64,000 bases of DNA from Umbilicaria muhlenbergii (lineage: Eukaryota > Ascomycota > Lecanoromycetes > Umbilicariales > Umbilicariaceae), in contig KK106981.1 in NCBI GenBank assembly GCA_000611775.1, positions 9,099,431 through 9,163,430 of the forward strand, given 5' to 3'. Position 1 is the first letter of the stretch. Each line of letters starts with the position of its first letter. A model generated the notes under the pieces. It was not told the DNA's origin. It saw only the letters and a list, made by a program, of their open reading frames with translations, and did not search any database. Position numbers and translations under genes: made by a program. Shown one piece after another: positions 1 to 10,211 of the stretch.

Positions 1-1109
1 TTGATGTTGAGACGATGGTAGTAAACTGGCTCGATATCCGTTCCATCCACTTCGGTCACAGCGAACTCGTGTTCATCGATCTGAATTTGAAACTCGGCGA
101 AGTTTCCGACATTGATGAAACGGAGTCGATGGTTCTGAGCTGGTGCAAGGGTGAATATGGGTAGGCCTGCAGTGGTATTGTCACATTTCCGGTGCGGAAG
201 AGTGCTGCAATCTCGGATATTCATGCCATTGATTAGGGCTCCATCTGGAACAGGTTCAGCGTTTTCCCGATCCGGTTGAAGATAACCCATGAGCAGTTCG
301 TTGTAAGAGCTGTGGTAGTGGTCCTGAACCATCATGACCCTGTCTGTAGCATAAGGCAGCGTTTGTAGTTGGCGTTCGGCTTTCGAATGGACGATCAGGG
401 GTCCGAGGAGGCCATCCGAGGTCTGGACTCCTTGATGCGCATGGTACCAATATGTGCCTGATTGGCCATCGATCTGAAATTCGTAGGTAAAATGTCCCCC
501 GGGCGGAATCGGACACTGTGTAATGCCAACAGTTCCATCCATCCAATTTGTCCCGTTCTGGTACATCCCATGAAAGTGAAATGCTGTTGCATTTACACCT
601 TGATTATCCACATGAATGACGAGAGTATCGCCCTCGTTGCACTCAATCAACGGCCCCGGAAATTGTTCGTTGATAAGAAGCATTGGTCTGTAAACTCCAT
701 CTGGGTTGAATTCAATGTCTTTGACGATCCACCAATACTCTCGTCTAATTGGTTGCGCTTCGAAATCCCAGTTGGGGTCGAGGATGAAGTCGTCACGAGA
801 GTGTGTTCCGCTGACTTTCCCTCCACCTTGGCTCAGGATGGATGATCTTGGCCATCCTAGCAGGATTGCATGCAGAGTGACCAAGGCGAGAAGACATGCT
901 GGGACCGCGAACAGCCAAAATCTCGCACTTTTGTGTCCAGCATCGGCCCAGGGGCCTTCCGACGTGTTCCTGCGCTCTGCGGGTTTTCTGCAGTCACCTT
1001 CTTCGATCCTATGATTTGAAAGGAGAGCTTCGGTTTGCTCCTTCTGCCAGCCAGATTCACTTGAGTTTGAGGAAGGCAGGGAGGCATCGCTGGAATGATT
1101 ATCGCCCAT
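1..1109 (-). CDS. membrane-anchored multicopper oxidase (laccase/ferroxidase family), 3' part beyond window
   Basis: A single open frame runs from the ATG at 1109 to the left edge (369 codons) with no stop or intron. Multicopper oxidases oxidise phenols or metal ions with four copper atoms and reduce O2 to water. The first two copper-ligand motifs are visible: HFHG at residues 178–181 and WYHAH at 221–225. The cupredoxin context is typical, with an FPGPLIE segment ahead of the first motif and SDGLLGPLIVH after the second. Residues 1–63 are polar. Residues about 64–86 form one hydrophobic helix, so the catalytic part should sit outside the membrane as a type II anchored protein. That is unusual, because laccases usually carry a cleaved signal peptide and Fet3 is anchored at its C-terminus. 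The remaining copper ligands lie outside the window, so substrate (laccase versus ferroxidase) cannot be decided. The family call is firm. Confidence 0.9.
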   Translation of the reverse strand, partial: MGDNHSSDASLPSSNSSESGWQKEQTEALLSNHRIEEGDCRKPAERRNTSEGPWADAGHKSARFWLFAVPACLLALVTLHAILLGWPRSSILSQGGGKVSGTHSRDDFILDPNWDFEAQPIRREYWWIVKDIEFNPDGVYRPMLLINEQFPGPLIECNEGDTLVIHVDNQGVNATAFHFHGMYQNGTNWMDGTVGITQCPIPPGGHFTYEFQIDGQSGTYWYHAHQGVQTSDGLLGPLIVHSKAERQLQTLPYATDRVMMVQDHYHSSYNELLMGYLQPDRENAEPVPDGALINGMNIRDCSTLPHRKCDNTTAGLPIFTLAPAQNHRLRFINVGNFAEFQIQIDEHEFAVTEVDGTDIEPVYYHRLNI

Positions 1110-2006
1110 GTTGATCGTGATAATCTTGAGAGCGCGGGCGGCCTGTCTTGAAGGGAGACCAGAAGTTGAAAAGACCCATGGAGCAAGACACGGTGTGTCA
1201 AGTCACGCCCAGGCGTTACGCCAGTGAGAGCAGATACCGCCTAGAGTTGTTGATGTCGAGCGGCGAAATAGAGATGTTAACGGTGGCGAAACAGACATTG
1301 TGTCATGTTGGTTCTCCATCTTAGTGGAGCCATCGGATCGGACATGTGCTCTGAACAGCAAACGATGTACTCTGTGAGGTATGCGGCGGGGTTTCCCCCT
1401 CAGCACATCCGTAATTTACTGAAACTTTGCAAGTCATTCTTACAAGCTCCATCCACTTCACCGAGGCTTATTTTAGCCAAGCTCCTGCTTAATTCGCTGA
1501 TGGTCAATCCGAACGCCACAAATCAGACAACGTAGAAAACCCCACGTGTGTCAAGCCTTTCACACCTAACGGTTCTGTCGCCATTTCCATTCTCCGTGAC
1601 GAGTCAAGAAAAATGTCACATCCTTAATGAGCGGGGAGATACTTCAGTGTTCACACCTTCTCAGTTCTGGTTGTTACTCCTAGCTGCCAAATTCAAGCAC
1701 GGGTAGTGAACATGTGGCCCTGTGGACCGGACGGCAGTACGTGCCGAGTGTGGGGTTAAGTTACGTCCCTTGCACTCATGGTATGGGGCATCCGGTGTTA
1801 CTACTGTGGTACCTGATCCAGACGTCTCCGAGCTCGCCTCCGATCACGATGGCATGAAATGCCTGTGGTTATAAGAAGCCTGCGCCTGCCCTTATGACTG
1901 GCTGTCACAACTGAGACCCTCCGGACCCAGCTTTCGTTACTCTTCGGAGGCCCTTCTAGTACTCTTTGACTTCTCTTCACGTTGTTACTTTCTATAAACC
2001 AACAAG
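1110..2006. other. intergenic region, shared divergent promoter
   Basis: This is the promoter space between the divergently transcribed oxidase and phosphoesterase genes. I see no coding exon. A CACGTG box lies at 1543–1548 (separate entry). Confidence 0.6.
1543..1548. promoter_or_regulatory. CACGTG box, possible PHO-type site
   Basis: A perfect CACGTG palindrome lies about 460 bp upstream of the phosphoesterase ATG. CACGTG is the binding core of the phosphate regulators Pho4/NUC-1, and fungal acid phosphatases of this family are often phosphate-repressible. One site of six bases can arise by chance, so the regulatory role is an inference. Confidence 0.3.
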
Positions 2007-3554
2007 ATGCGGACCACACTGAGCCTTACAGCTCTGGCTTTAGCCGCCGGTGCTGCTGCCCAAGCTTCCTTTGAGACAATATATACTGCAACTGGCACCG
2101 CTGCCGTTGCCGCCGCTGCAGCAACTGCTAAGACAAGCAGCCCTACTAGCAATGTCAAGGGCAAAGCCTTTGATCGAATGGTTGTTATCTGGATGGAGAA
2201 CACAGACTATGCCATGGCTGCTGGTGATCGTAAGTCATTGCACAAAACCCCCAGAGTACTTGAGGGCTGATCAGTCCGGGCAGCAAACTTGGCGGCCCTA
2301 GCGAAACAGGGAATTACCCTCTCGAACTACAAGTATGGGCACTCTACAGCAGGAAACATGCTGCTTTAAAGCTAACCTATTGAATTCCATAGTGCCGTCA
2401 CCCATCCATCCGAGCCGAACTATGCCGCCTGCATCGGTGGTGATTATTTTGGTATGGACAACGACAATTTCAACTTCATTCCCTCAAACATCTCCTCCAT
2501 CGTCGACCTCTTGGAAGATAAGGGTATCAGCTGGGGTGAGTACCAGGAGGATATGCCTTACTCCGGCTTCGAGGGATTTGCCTGGGTCAACCAACAAACC
2601 AAAGCCAATGATTACGTTCGCAAGCATAATCCTGCTATCCTCTATAACTCTGTGACCGACAACCCAAATCGACTCTCGCAAATCAAGAACCTAACTCAGT
2701 TCTATGCGGATTTGGCCGCGGACAAGCTACCTCAGGTAACATGATGTGTACAGATCATTCATTTGGCTTGTTCTAACTTTTTGTAACACATAGTGGATGT
2801 TCATCACTCCCAACATGAGTACGTCTCCACTCATTGAGAAATTCGTAGCAGGCATTTCAGACTGACAAAATGTTTTGTAGCCTCTGACGGCCATGATACG
2901 TCTGTCACAGTGGCTGGGGCATGGACCAAGAACTTCCTTACGCCGCTTTTGAACGACAAGAAGTTCATGAAGAATACCATGGTGCTCGTCACTTTCGACG
3001 AGAATCACACTTACACGATTGAGAACCGTATATTGGCCATCCTCTTGGGCGACGCTATTCCCAGCAACCTCGTCGGCACAACCGACAACAACTTCTACGA
3101 CCATTACTCCGAGATCTCCACCGTCGAGGCCAACTGGGATCTCCACACTCTCGGCCGATACGACGTCGGCGCAAACGTGTTCTCATTCGTGGCAGCCAAG
3201 ACCGGCGACAAGATTCGCCAATGGCAAACCCCCGATTTCAACACCGTCTTCCTCAACTACTCGTACCCAGGTCTCTTTAACACCAAGAGCACTTCCGTTC
3301 CCCTTCCGGCGCCAAATATCCATATTACCCAGAATGGTCGCACCATTTTGCCGTCGATTGCGAAGATTTGGGCTGAGGATCAGAGCAATAGCCCCTATAC
3401 TGGTGCACTGGAGATCCCGGATGGCATCTACCCACCGGTCTATCCTTCTGCTTCTAATGCTAAGTGGGACGGTAACGGGTGGAACACTTGGTATTATGGT
3501 GATGACGTTGATAAAGAAGCGTTCAGGGATACTGAGGATGGAGACCACTACTGA
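2007..3554 (+). CDS. secreted phosphoesterase (acid phosphatase / phospholipase C-like, PF04185 type)
   Basis: Five exons encode 437 residues: 2007–2229, 2284–2332, 2393–2735, 2794–2818 and 2881–3554. All introns are GT–AG and the exons sum to 1314 nt. Residues 1–20 are a signal peptide followed by an Ala/Thr-rich linker. The phosphoesterase core starts with a metal-binding MENTDY segment, then the THPSEPNY segment that usually carries the Thr/Ser nucleophile, then SDGHD and TFDENH near the later metal ligands. Family members hydrolyse phosphate monoesters or phospholipids outside the cell; fungal acid phosphatases and proteins annotated as phosphatidylglycerol-specific phospholipase C both belong here, and the substrate cannot be told apart by eye. 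The length fits the family. Several N-x-S/T sites suggest glycosylation. The 25-nt exon four is small, but its splicing restores the PNMTSDGHD segment exactly. Confidence 0.9.
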
Positions 3555-4189
3555 TTGTGTATGTGAAGAGATTGACTGATATATGAAAAGCAATGGACCC
3601 TTGATTTGGATAGATTATAGCAATGGCACTCAAGACGCTGCCAAAAGATTCTTCGAACATTGGACATCTTAAATCGTATCTCAAAGCCTTCTGATGTTGG
3701 ACTATCTTGCACACCTTTACATGGTCGTACAATTTGCGTACACAGAAAACCTCCGGTGCCTGCCATATTCGGGATTTTGCCCCACCTTGGCAGGAGCTAA
3801 TGCCTGACATCGTTAGCTGTTGCACGCACTCTCATTGAGAAGTAATAATTAAAATAAGAGCACTCTTTTCATCAATCACCGCCTTTGGTGCATTTGGCTG
3901 GGTATGTATTTTCCGACGCCACTACCATTATTAGATTCTAACGTTTCACAGATAGTTCAGTGGCAGAAGTATGACTGATTAAGTTCCTACTCCTCAGCCC
4001 ATGCTGACACAACTACAGTTCTTGCTTTGGGTCATTACTTGAATGTAAGAGGTCCTGGGTTCAAATCCCAGTTCAGCCCTCATTTTTCTTTTTTGCTTTT
4101 CCTCTTCCCGTTTAACACACTGAGCTAGTGTAGTATTATCACAGATCCCCGCATGAGAACAGGGGGTTAATTCAGCGTCGATGACGTAG
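3555..4189. other. intergenic region
   Basis: AT-rich DNA downstream of the phosphoesterase gene. Apart from the tRNA-like T-arm at 4002–4080 I see nothing that can be named. Confidence 0.5.
4002..4080 (+). repeat. tRNA-like sequence (degenerate tRNA or SINE fragment)
   Basis: A perfect T-arm lies at 4055–4071: 5-bp stem CTGGG/CCCAG around the loop TTCAAAT, matching the pol III B-box consensus. T-runs that could act as a pol III terminator follow at 4083–4095. Counting back one tRNA length gives TGCTGAC at 4002–4008, which pairs at five of seven positions with TTCAGCC at 4072–4078. No credible D-arm, A-box or anticodon arm can be folded. It is therefore better read as a decayed tRNA or the head of a tRNA-derived SINE than as a working tRNA gene. 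Confidence 0.35.
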
Positions 4190-4198
4190 TCAGCCCCC

Positions 4199-5120
4199 AT
4201 GGAGCTCGCCGCGACAATGGCGTACCTTACTCTGTACACATCCAGAAATCCTCATCGTACCCTTACTCTTCACACGATCATGCCGCGCCAAATCCCCCTC
4301 CATATGAAAGCCGCCATCGTAACCCTCCACCTCTTCACCGACAAGTCTTGGAACGACATCTCCGCCACGCTGCGCGTACATCCCGAGTCCGCGCGACAAA
4401 TCTTCCAGCGCGCCAAAGAGAGAGTGGGCGGGTCTGAGGATCCACTGGTTATTTTGGCGGGGTTGGCCAACCAGAAGCCCATTGTAAAGTCGATCAACAC
4501 CTAACGAGAGCGTGGGGGCTAACTGCTTGGATAGGGACGACCAAAGGGGAGGCGGACAAAGAGAAAAGAGGAGCGGCCAGTTGCCCCAACATCAGAGTTT
4601 GCCCAGGCTTGAGGTTCCTCGGAACAGGGGAGGGTCGTCAGATTTCACTAGTTATGGAGAGATACATCCAAATGCGACTTTGAAGCCTACCGGCAGATGC
4701 CACTATACCGGGTTTTGAGGCTCCACCAAGCGTCAAGCGCACGTGGCTTGAGGATCGTGAAAGCGCTACTTCCGGTATGGTCCACTTGTATATCTTCTCA
4801 ATCCTGAGCGCTACCTCCGGCAATATATTCGCTGACGCAAAAGTGAGTGTAGGACCTTCTGTTAGCTTCGTCAAACCCTGCAAGGTGAGGAGAGACTGTT
4901 TTCACCGAAGCCAATCTCTGGGCCACGAGGTGGCTACTGAGCTATGTACAATGGGGAGAACGATATAGCTATGGCATGGACAAAGATGCTTACGAATAGC
5001 AATAAATCAAGTCGTGGTTTGGTCCGAAACGCATCATATCCCGAATGACTATTCGAGAGTAAGGTACTCGTTGCTCCATTAAAATTACTGAGAGCACAGG
5101 GAACAGACGCCGCCATTTTA
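4199..5120 (+). mobile_element. degenerate DNA transposon remnant (Tc1/mariner-like)
   Basis: The only clear reading frame is 4280–4504. It gives 74 residues that look like a transposase helix-turn-helix domain (MKAAIVTLHLF, then SWNDISATLRV, then SARQIFQRAKERV). After it, all three forward frames are interrupted by stops, although short stretches such as 4777–4968 remain open. This fits a Tc1/mariner-type transposase that kept its N-terminal DNA-binding part and lost the catalytic DDE part. I could not find terminal inverted repeats or a TA target duplication, so the ends are approximate. The family assignment rests on the general look of the helix-turn-helix and is tentative. Confidence 0.4.
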
Positions 5121-5161
5121 CTCCCATACTAGAATACACCCCTCGCATGAGTACAAAATAC

Positions 5162-6423
5162 TCAAATATTATACGATCTTGTCAAATCTCTCTCGGAACA
5201 TATATTTTCATCGATAACCCGTTCCTTGTCGGCAGCCGGCAATTCCGCAGGTATGGAATGGCCAAGCTGCGACAATTCCGGGATCACAAAGGGGGGGTTA
5301 TGACTGGTTTGTGGACTATCGCGCAAAGTCCCTGGGGAGTATGGCACGCCGCCCAGCTCCGATTGCGGCTGTGAACCATAGCCGTACCGATCTGAATGAT
5401 TCCGGGAAAACGACGATGGAGATAAAGATGGTGAATACAATTCCGCCTCGGTTTTCGGGTACTGCGGGTACATGGAGCCCCCCTGTTGATATGATGGAGC
5501 ATTCGAGCTGTGTTGTGCTTGTGCATCTTGTCTCTTGATTCGCTCTCTTCGTACACGAACCCAGATAAGTCCTGCGAGCGCTCCAAAGAGAATTACTGCG
5601 CCGATGGCAATCACCGCTATGGCTCCTCCGCTTAACGACGATGTGTGCGTTGCGGCCACGGTTGATGCAGTGGCAGTGGCGACTCCAGCTGTTGTCGAAG
5701 AACCAATGGAATTGCTCGATGTCGTGATGGAACTCGATGTGGAAGTAGCAATTGCACTGCTGCCACCGAATGGTGTTGGTCCACCATTCGTTGGCGATGT
5801 TAGAACGGTTCTGTTGTAACCGGTCACTACTGCGCATCCAAAGCCCTTGGATCTGGATGCGTAGTTGTAAGTTGCGCAGTACGGAGCCACACCCCAGCTG
5901 CTAGTGGTCAGAACAATGTCACAGTTGCGTTAAAGAATGCTCACCATATCAGTGCGGCACTGTTGGCAGAGCACGCAGCATTGCAAGTCGGACCGAGAGT
6001 GTTATAGCATGTGGTAAAGATGGCTTGGCAGCCCAGTCCGCCAGTTGAACAGCAGCCGACATATGTTGAGGTTGCGGCACAGGTGTATCCAGAGTTGCAC
6101 AAGACAGTGTTATCTACACCATGTGAGTTCTATCTTGGAATATCGAGGCGAACATCACCAGGGTCGTCAAACTCACTTCCATCGCCGTCCACCCATCCAC
6201 ACAAGGCAGGATCTCCACTCAGTCTTTTGAGAAGCTCAGATGGGCTCCATGGGTTTGCGGTGGGCAGGATTTTGAACTCGACTTTTTTAAAGTCCCCCAG
6301 CCCAGAGACCGTGGGGGTCGGGGTCGGGCCATAGTATGGAGAGGCTTTTACTATGCCATGCAAGCAGAGTACAAGCAGAGCGGCGGCGGCGTTTTGTATA
6401 TGACAGATTGATATAATTCTCAA
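5162..6423 (-). CDS. single-pass surface protein, cysteine-rich ectodomain plus cytoplasmic tail (Mid2/WSC-like architecture)
   Basis: Three exons (6423–6177, 6113–5945, 5900–5162) encode 384 residues; the introns are 63 and 44 nt. Residues 1 to about 27 are a signal peptide. The ectodomain has many cysteines (VLCNSGYTC, GCCSTGGLGC, GPTCNAACS, WGVAPYC), followed by a long Ser/Thr-rich stretch of about 45 residues likely to be O-mannosylated. One transmembrane helix lies at about 229–252, then RVRRERIKR and a 130-residue polar tail rich in Ser, Pro, Tyr and Gln. This layout is shared with fungal wall-stress sensors such as Mid2 and Wsc proteins and with many unnamed Pezizomycotina proteins. 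No exact WSC domain is recognised, so a sensor role is inference. The splice choice is supported because each junction rejoins a cysteine-containing motif in frame. Confidence 0.8.
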
Positions 6424-7895
6424 TGTGAATCGCTCGAATTTGGATGTCCCCTTCGTTTCAGATGGAAATATCTGTTTGCAGAAGGTTATATCCAGTGGGT
6501 ATCCAAAATCGTGTCTGATAAAGATTGATGTGTCTTTCAGTTTTCTTCGCTTCTGTGAGAGCCAGGAGCTGCTATGGCTTTGGGTTCTTGTTGTTGAATC
6601 CTGGTCTTTTGTGTTATCGTATCTGCAAAGTACTGCAGTCTTTTCCAGCTCTTGCTCTGGTGGCAGGATGACTATCAGGTTTTCACGACGGGCTGGCTGA
6701 CTTCATAGAGAGAGAGGCGGGAATGTGTAAGAGCATTTACTGGGCGGTAGCCTCATGCACCTATGCGGAGGGCTTTTATCTCCACTCTCGATGACCGCTG
6801 CAGCCCGCCATTAGCTACATGAGGCTCAGCCAACCCACGCTCTGAGTTCGAGGCGATCGACGTTTGCTTACAGGCTACAGCCTTCAGCAGAACCCCTTCT
6901 TCATTTCCCAAAGGCAACGCACAGATTGGAGACGGAGAAGGCATTCCGCTGCCCATTATTGCGAGCAAGCGTTCGAATCCATTGTACAGTTGATACGGCT
7001 CATGACGGTCCGCTGCCCATTATTGCGAGCAAGCGTTCGAATCCATTGTACAGTTGATACGGCACATGACGGTTCATTACAAGTCAGCCCCCAACATGGG
7101 GCCACTAATTTTACTCCGAAGCAAAGGTTCTATGCCCCATGGCCTTGTTGTTACCTTATTGCTAAGGTACCTCAAGGTAGAATAACTGCATTAGCTCGCT
7201 AGACTGTCCGCTTAAAATATCTTAAATCAGGTAGAAGCAAGCAGCAAGGGTGCTGATATGCAAGGTAACCTTTCTGTGCCTGAACAACCTCACACATGCC
7301 CCTGAAGGATAACACCTTGGGCATCTAATTATCGCTTTCCAGAGAAGAACGCCGTACAAGTACTTATCCGTGCCGCAATTCAGGATATACCCCACCGTAT
7401 ACCACTTAACCCCGCTTTAAATTTTCTGCGGTGCAACAGTATCAAAAAGACTGAGCCTCGCGGTTTGACCCGGGTCACTTACGAACTACATCCTATGAGA
7501 TAACATTTCTAGGCGCCATGGTCGAAAGTCCTTGTCCGTACGAAGCTGCCTTATGGGTACTTCACGTTCAGAATGATCTTAGCAACCTGTTTTGGTTTAA
7601 CGTGATGGAGCCGCAGAGATCTTGGAGGGAACTGGCTAAGGTATTGCGGTGAACCGAACTGTTCGGCGCCTCGCTGTCTTTCAACGGCTTGTGAGCTTGG
7701 CTTACAGCCTGCAGCTTACGGAGTGGTACGACTGCGCCAGCTAAGTCTTGCAAATTGGTCCGAAACTCCTCAGGCCTGGCGTCTTTCTGCAATTTGCAAC
7801 GGCTGGTATAAGAATGACGTCCGACCTCTGTACCTCTGTAGAGCTCTTCTTATTCTGTTTCAAGTTAATTGCGTGCAGCAAGCAGAGTTGACAAT
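6424..7895. other. intergenic region with local duplication
   Basis: No coding exon recognised in about 1.5 kb between the divergent surface-protein and fasciclin genes. It contains the tandem duplication at 6946–7073 and a short palindromic segment near 7147–7176 built on ACCTTATTGCTAAGGT. Confidence 0.5.
6946..7073. repeat. 64-bp tandem duplication, two copies
   Basis: The block 6946–7009 is repeated directly at 7010–7073 with one mismatch (GGCTCAT against GGCACAT). Two nearly identical copies with no flanking decay indicate a recent tandem duplication. No open reading frame or known motif explains it. Confidence 0.95.
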
Positions 7896-9363
7896 ATGAA
7901 AATCATCATACTTTTTGTTGTGCTCGTCGAGGCGTTCATTGTCAGCGCGCAGTCTCTTCTAAATGCCACGGCCAACTATACCCAGCTTTCTGATTTCAGG
8001 CAACTGTTTATGACCAACCCTGATGCTGCAGCACGACTTCTCACCAACATGACTTTGTCTGCTGGTCAGAAAACCACGGTTCTGATACCCAGCAATGATG
8101 CTTTCACCCACTATCAGCAGACCAACAGTATGCCGGTCTCTACTCTTGCCTCTTCAGACCTTGCCAACATCTTGGACTACCATACCCTTCAGGGTTCGCT
8201 GTCATCATCTGATCTACAACAACCGATGGGGTTAACAGCAGCCACTGCCCTCACGAACCAGACATATGACAACCGAGGTCTTGCATCAAACGGAGCTAAG
8301 ATACCTCAAGTGGTTTATATTTCACTCAATAATACCAGCGGCACTGTAACCAAGATGAGAAGGCAAATGATGAGCCCTGGTGCTAGCCTTGATATCAAAT
8401 CGGGAGAAGGCCTGCAGACCACGCTAGAGCCCGTCAATGGAGTCTGGTCCGGAGGAATGTTTCAAATCGTCAACTCGTTAGTCACAACCCCTTTTCCATT
8501 GCCACCACAAGCATCTTTACCCGACCATGGCCTGATCATCATTCGTGCGATAGATTCCTCACCCTCCCCGTAAATCAAATAAACACCATGGCCTCGCGAG
8601 GCCTCAACTCTTTCGTCTCAGGACTTGCCCTAACAAACGTGGCGGAAGGGACTAATGCTGCTCCGGGGCTGACTTGCGTCTGCCCGGCCGACCAAGGATT
8701 CGCCGCCATTCCCGGCCTCTTTACGCGCAATCTCACCGACGGCCCGGGATCTTTACTGGCAACACTGACACGACATGGATTAACTGGGTCGTTTTACACC
8801 ACGAACTTCACCGACGGTAGCCTCATACACTCGCAGAATGCATACCCGATTCTGGTCACTCACCTTAACGGCTCGATCTTCTTGAGTGATGCGAAGATTG
8901 TGGGTACGAATTACATTGCCAACACCGGCTGTGTTCACGCCCTCGACCGCGTAAGCTCCCTGGACCAACCTCTTGCTCTTTATATCGGGAAAACCGGACT
9001 AACTCCACCCTTCTACTCTAGTTTATGGGCTTCCTCAACACCACTACCAATGTTACTACCCCGGCCAATGCAGAACTTTACAGAAACGCCTCCAACATCC
9101 CCGCTCCCATTCCTCTATCGGACTACACCACCAGCACCCTCGTACCTCTCTCAACCACTTCTTCGTCTGCGTCCATTTCGATGACTATTACAAGCGCGTC
9201 CATGTCAGCCACCAGCACAGCGGGGCAAACCATATTGGCGCCCGCGAGCACAGCAACCGGGAAGCCGGGGAAGTCTAGTCAGGGAAGTGCGAAGAAGCCG
9301 ATGGAGTTGGGTCCGTGGTTTGGACTCGTGGGAGTCGCGGTGTGGAGACTGATCTTGTTGTGA
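7896..9363 (+). CDS. GPI-type fasciclin (FAS1) domain protein
   Basis: Three exons (7896–8476, 8554–8950, 9022–9363) encode 439 residues. The ATG at 7896 starts directly with a signal peptide (MKIIILFVVLVEAFIVSAQ). The first FAS1 domain is at about 20–200, with the typical TVLIPSNDAF motif and the YH of NILDYHTL. The second is at about 205–345, ending in a motif around NGSIFLSDAKIVGTNYI and GCVHALDR. After intron 2 comes a Ser/Thr-rich linker and a hydrophobic C-terminus (LGPWFGLVGVAVWRLILL), the pattern of a GPI-anchor signal. FAS1 proteins mediate cell-surface adhesion; in fungi they are wall or plasma-membrane proteins. Many N-x-S/T sites are present. The second domain is more diverged than the first. 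Family call firm, GPI anchoring likely. Confidence 0.9.
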
Positions 9364-10211
9364 TGGGAAGAACGGGTGTGCTTGAAGGAGGACGTCACTG
9401 CAGCGTAATGAGAAATGGGTAGGCATGGAAATAAATAATGGTAATGTTGATTACAAATCATGTGCAACAACTTGCGACGTGGTGATGTGATCACATCCTC
9501 CGTGTACTGGACTCATCCCGTGATTTGGTTCCCTTACCCTACCCCGGCCCGAGGGTCGGGGCTGGGGTAAGAGAGACGGGGTAACGGAGAACTGCGGAGT
9601 AGGGAGAAGGTGTGTAAGGCTGAGATATAAGGCTGTCTAAGACTGAAGGGATCCACTTCCCCTATTTAGGTATGCAGCGCGGCTTTGTAGTGCGCTAGTC
9701 CAGGAGTAGGGTGAGCGGAACGCGGGCCCTATCGGAAGCGCCCGGTCTGCATGAGTGCCCCTGTCCTTGCTATGCTCCCCCTCTTGATAGATTTAACGAC
9801 GGGAGATGAGCTACAGTAGAGAGCTTGAGGCAGCTCATGTATGAGTACTAACGACACATGTTTACTTTATCCAAATCCGAACGGTTACACTACAAGAGCT
9901 CCTCGATCTTGAAGCCAAGACTAGGATCTAGCACCTACTTGTGCCCTGCCATCAGTTATATGCACGATGCCGGGCCTACTAGGTATCTCATCCCTAAGAT
10001 AAATCAACGACTAGCGATTGGACAAAGGCTTGGAAATACAACAGGATGCCCCGCAGTACTCACAACCAAAGGGCCGGGCCTGCAGCAGTCTTACCGCGCA
10101 TGATGGAGGATTGCCGGCATCAAGATAAATGGCCTGGGCCCCATATTACTGGCAACTGGGTTGTATTGCTTTCCAACCCAAGGCTTACATCCTTTCGTTG
10201 TTGCTGCAAAT
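9364..10211. other. intergenic region with near-palindrome
   Basis: No gene seen. It holds an imperfect inverted repeat at 9534–9570 (separate entry); the rest is the 3' side of the fasciclin gene and the promoter of the permease. Confidence 0.5.
9534..9570. repeat. imperfect inverted repeat able to form a hairpin
   Basis: Left arm TTACCCTACCCCGGCCC and right arm GGGTCGGGGCTGGGGTAA are complementary apart from two mismatches and one extra base, with almost no loop. It lies about 170 bp after the fasciclin stop. It could be a cruciform, a transcript-end hairpin or an excised-element footprint; the sequence does not say which. Confidence 0.7.

Noticed and set aside
7869-7895. Upstream TTG start for the fasciclin gene
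   Set aside because: Fungal nuclear genes start with ATG, and ATG 7896 begins exactly at the signal peptide.
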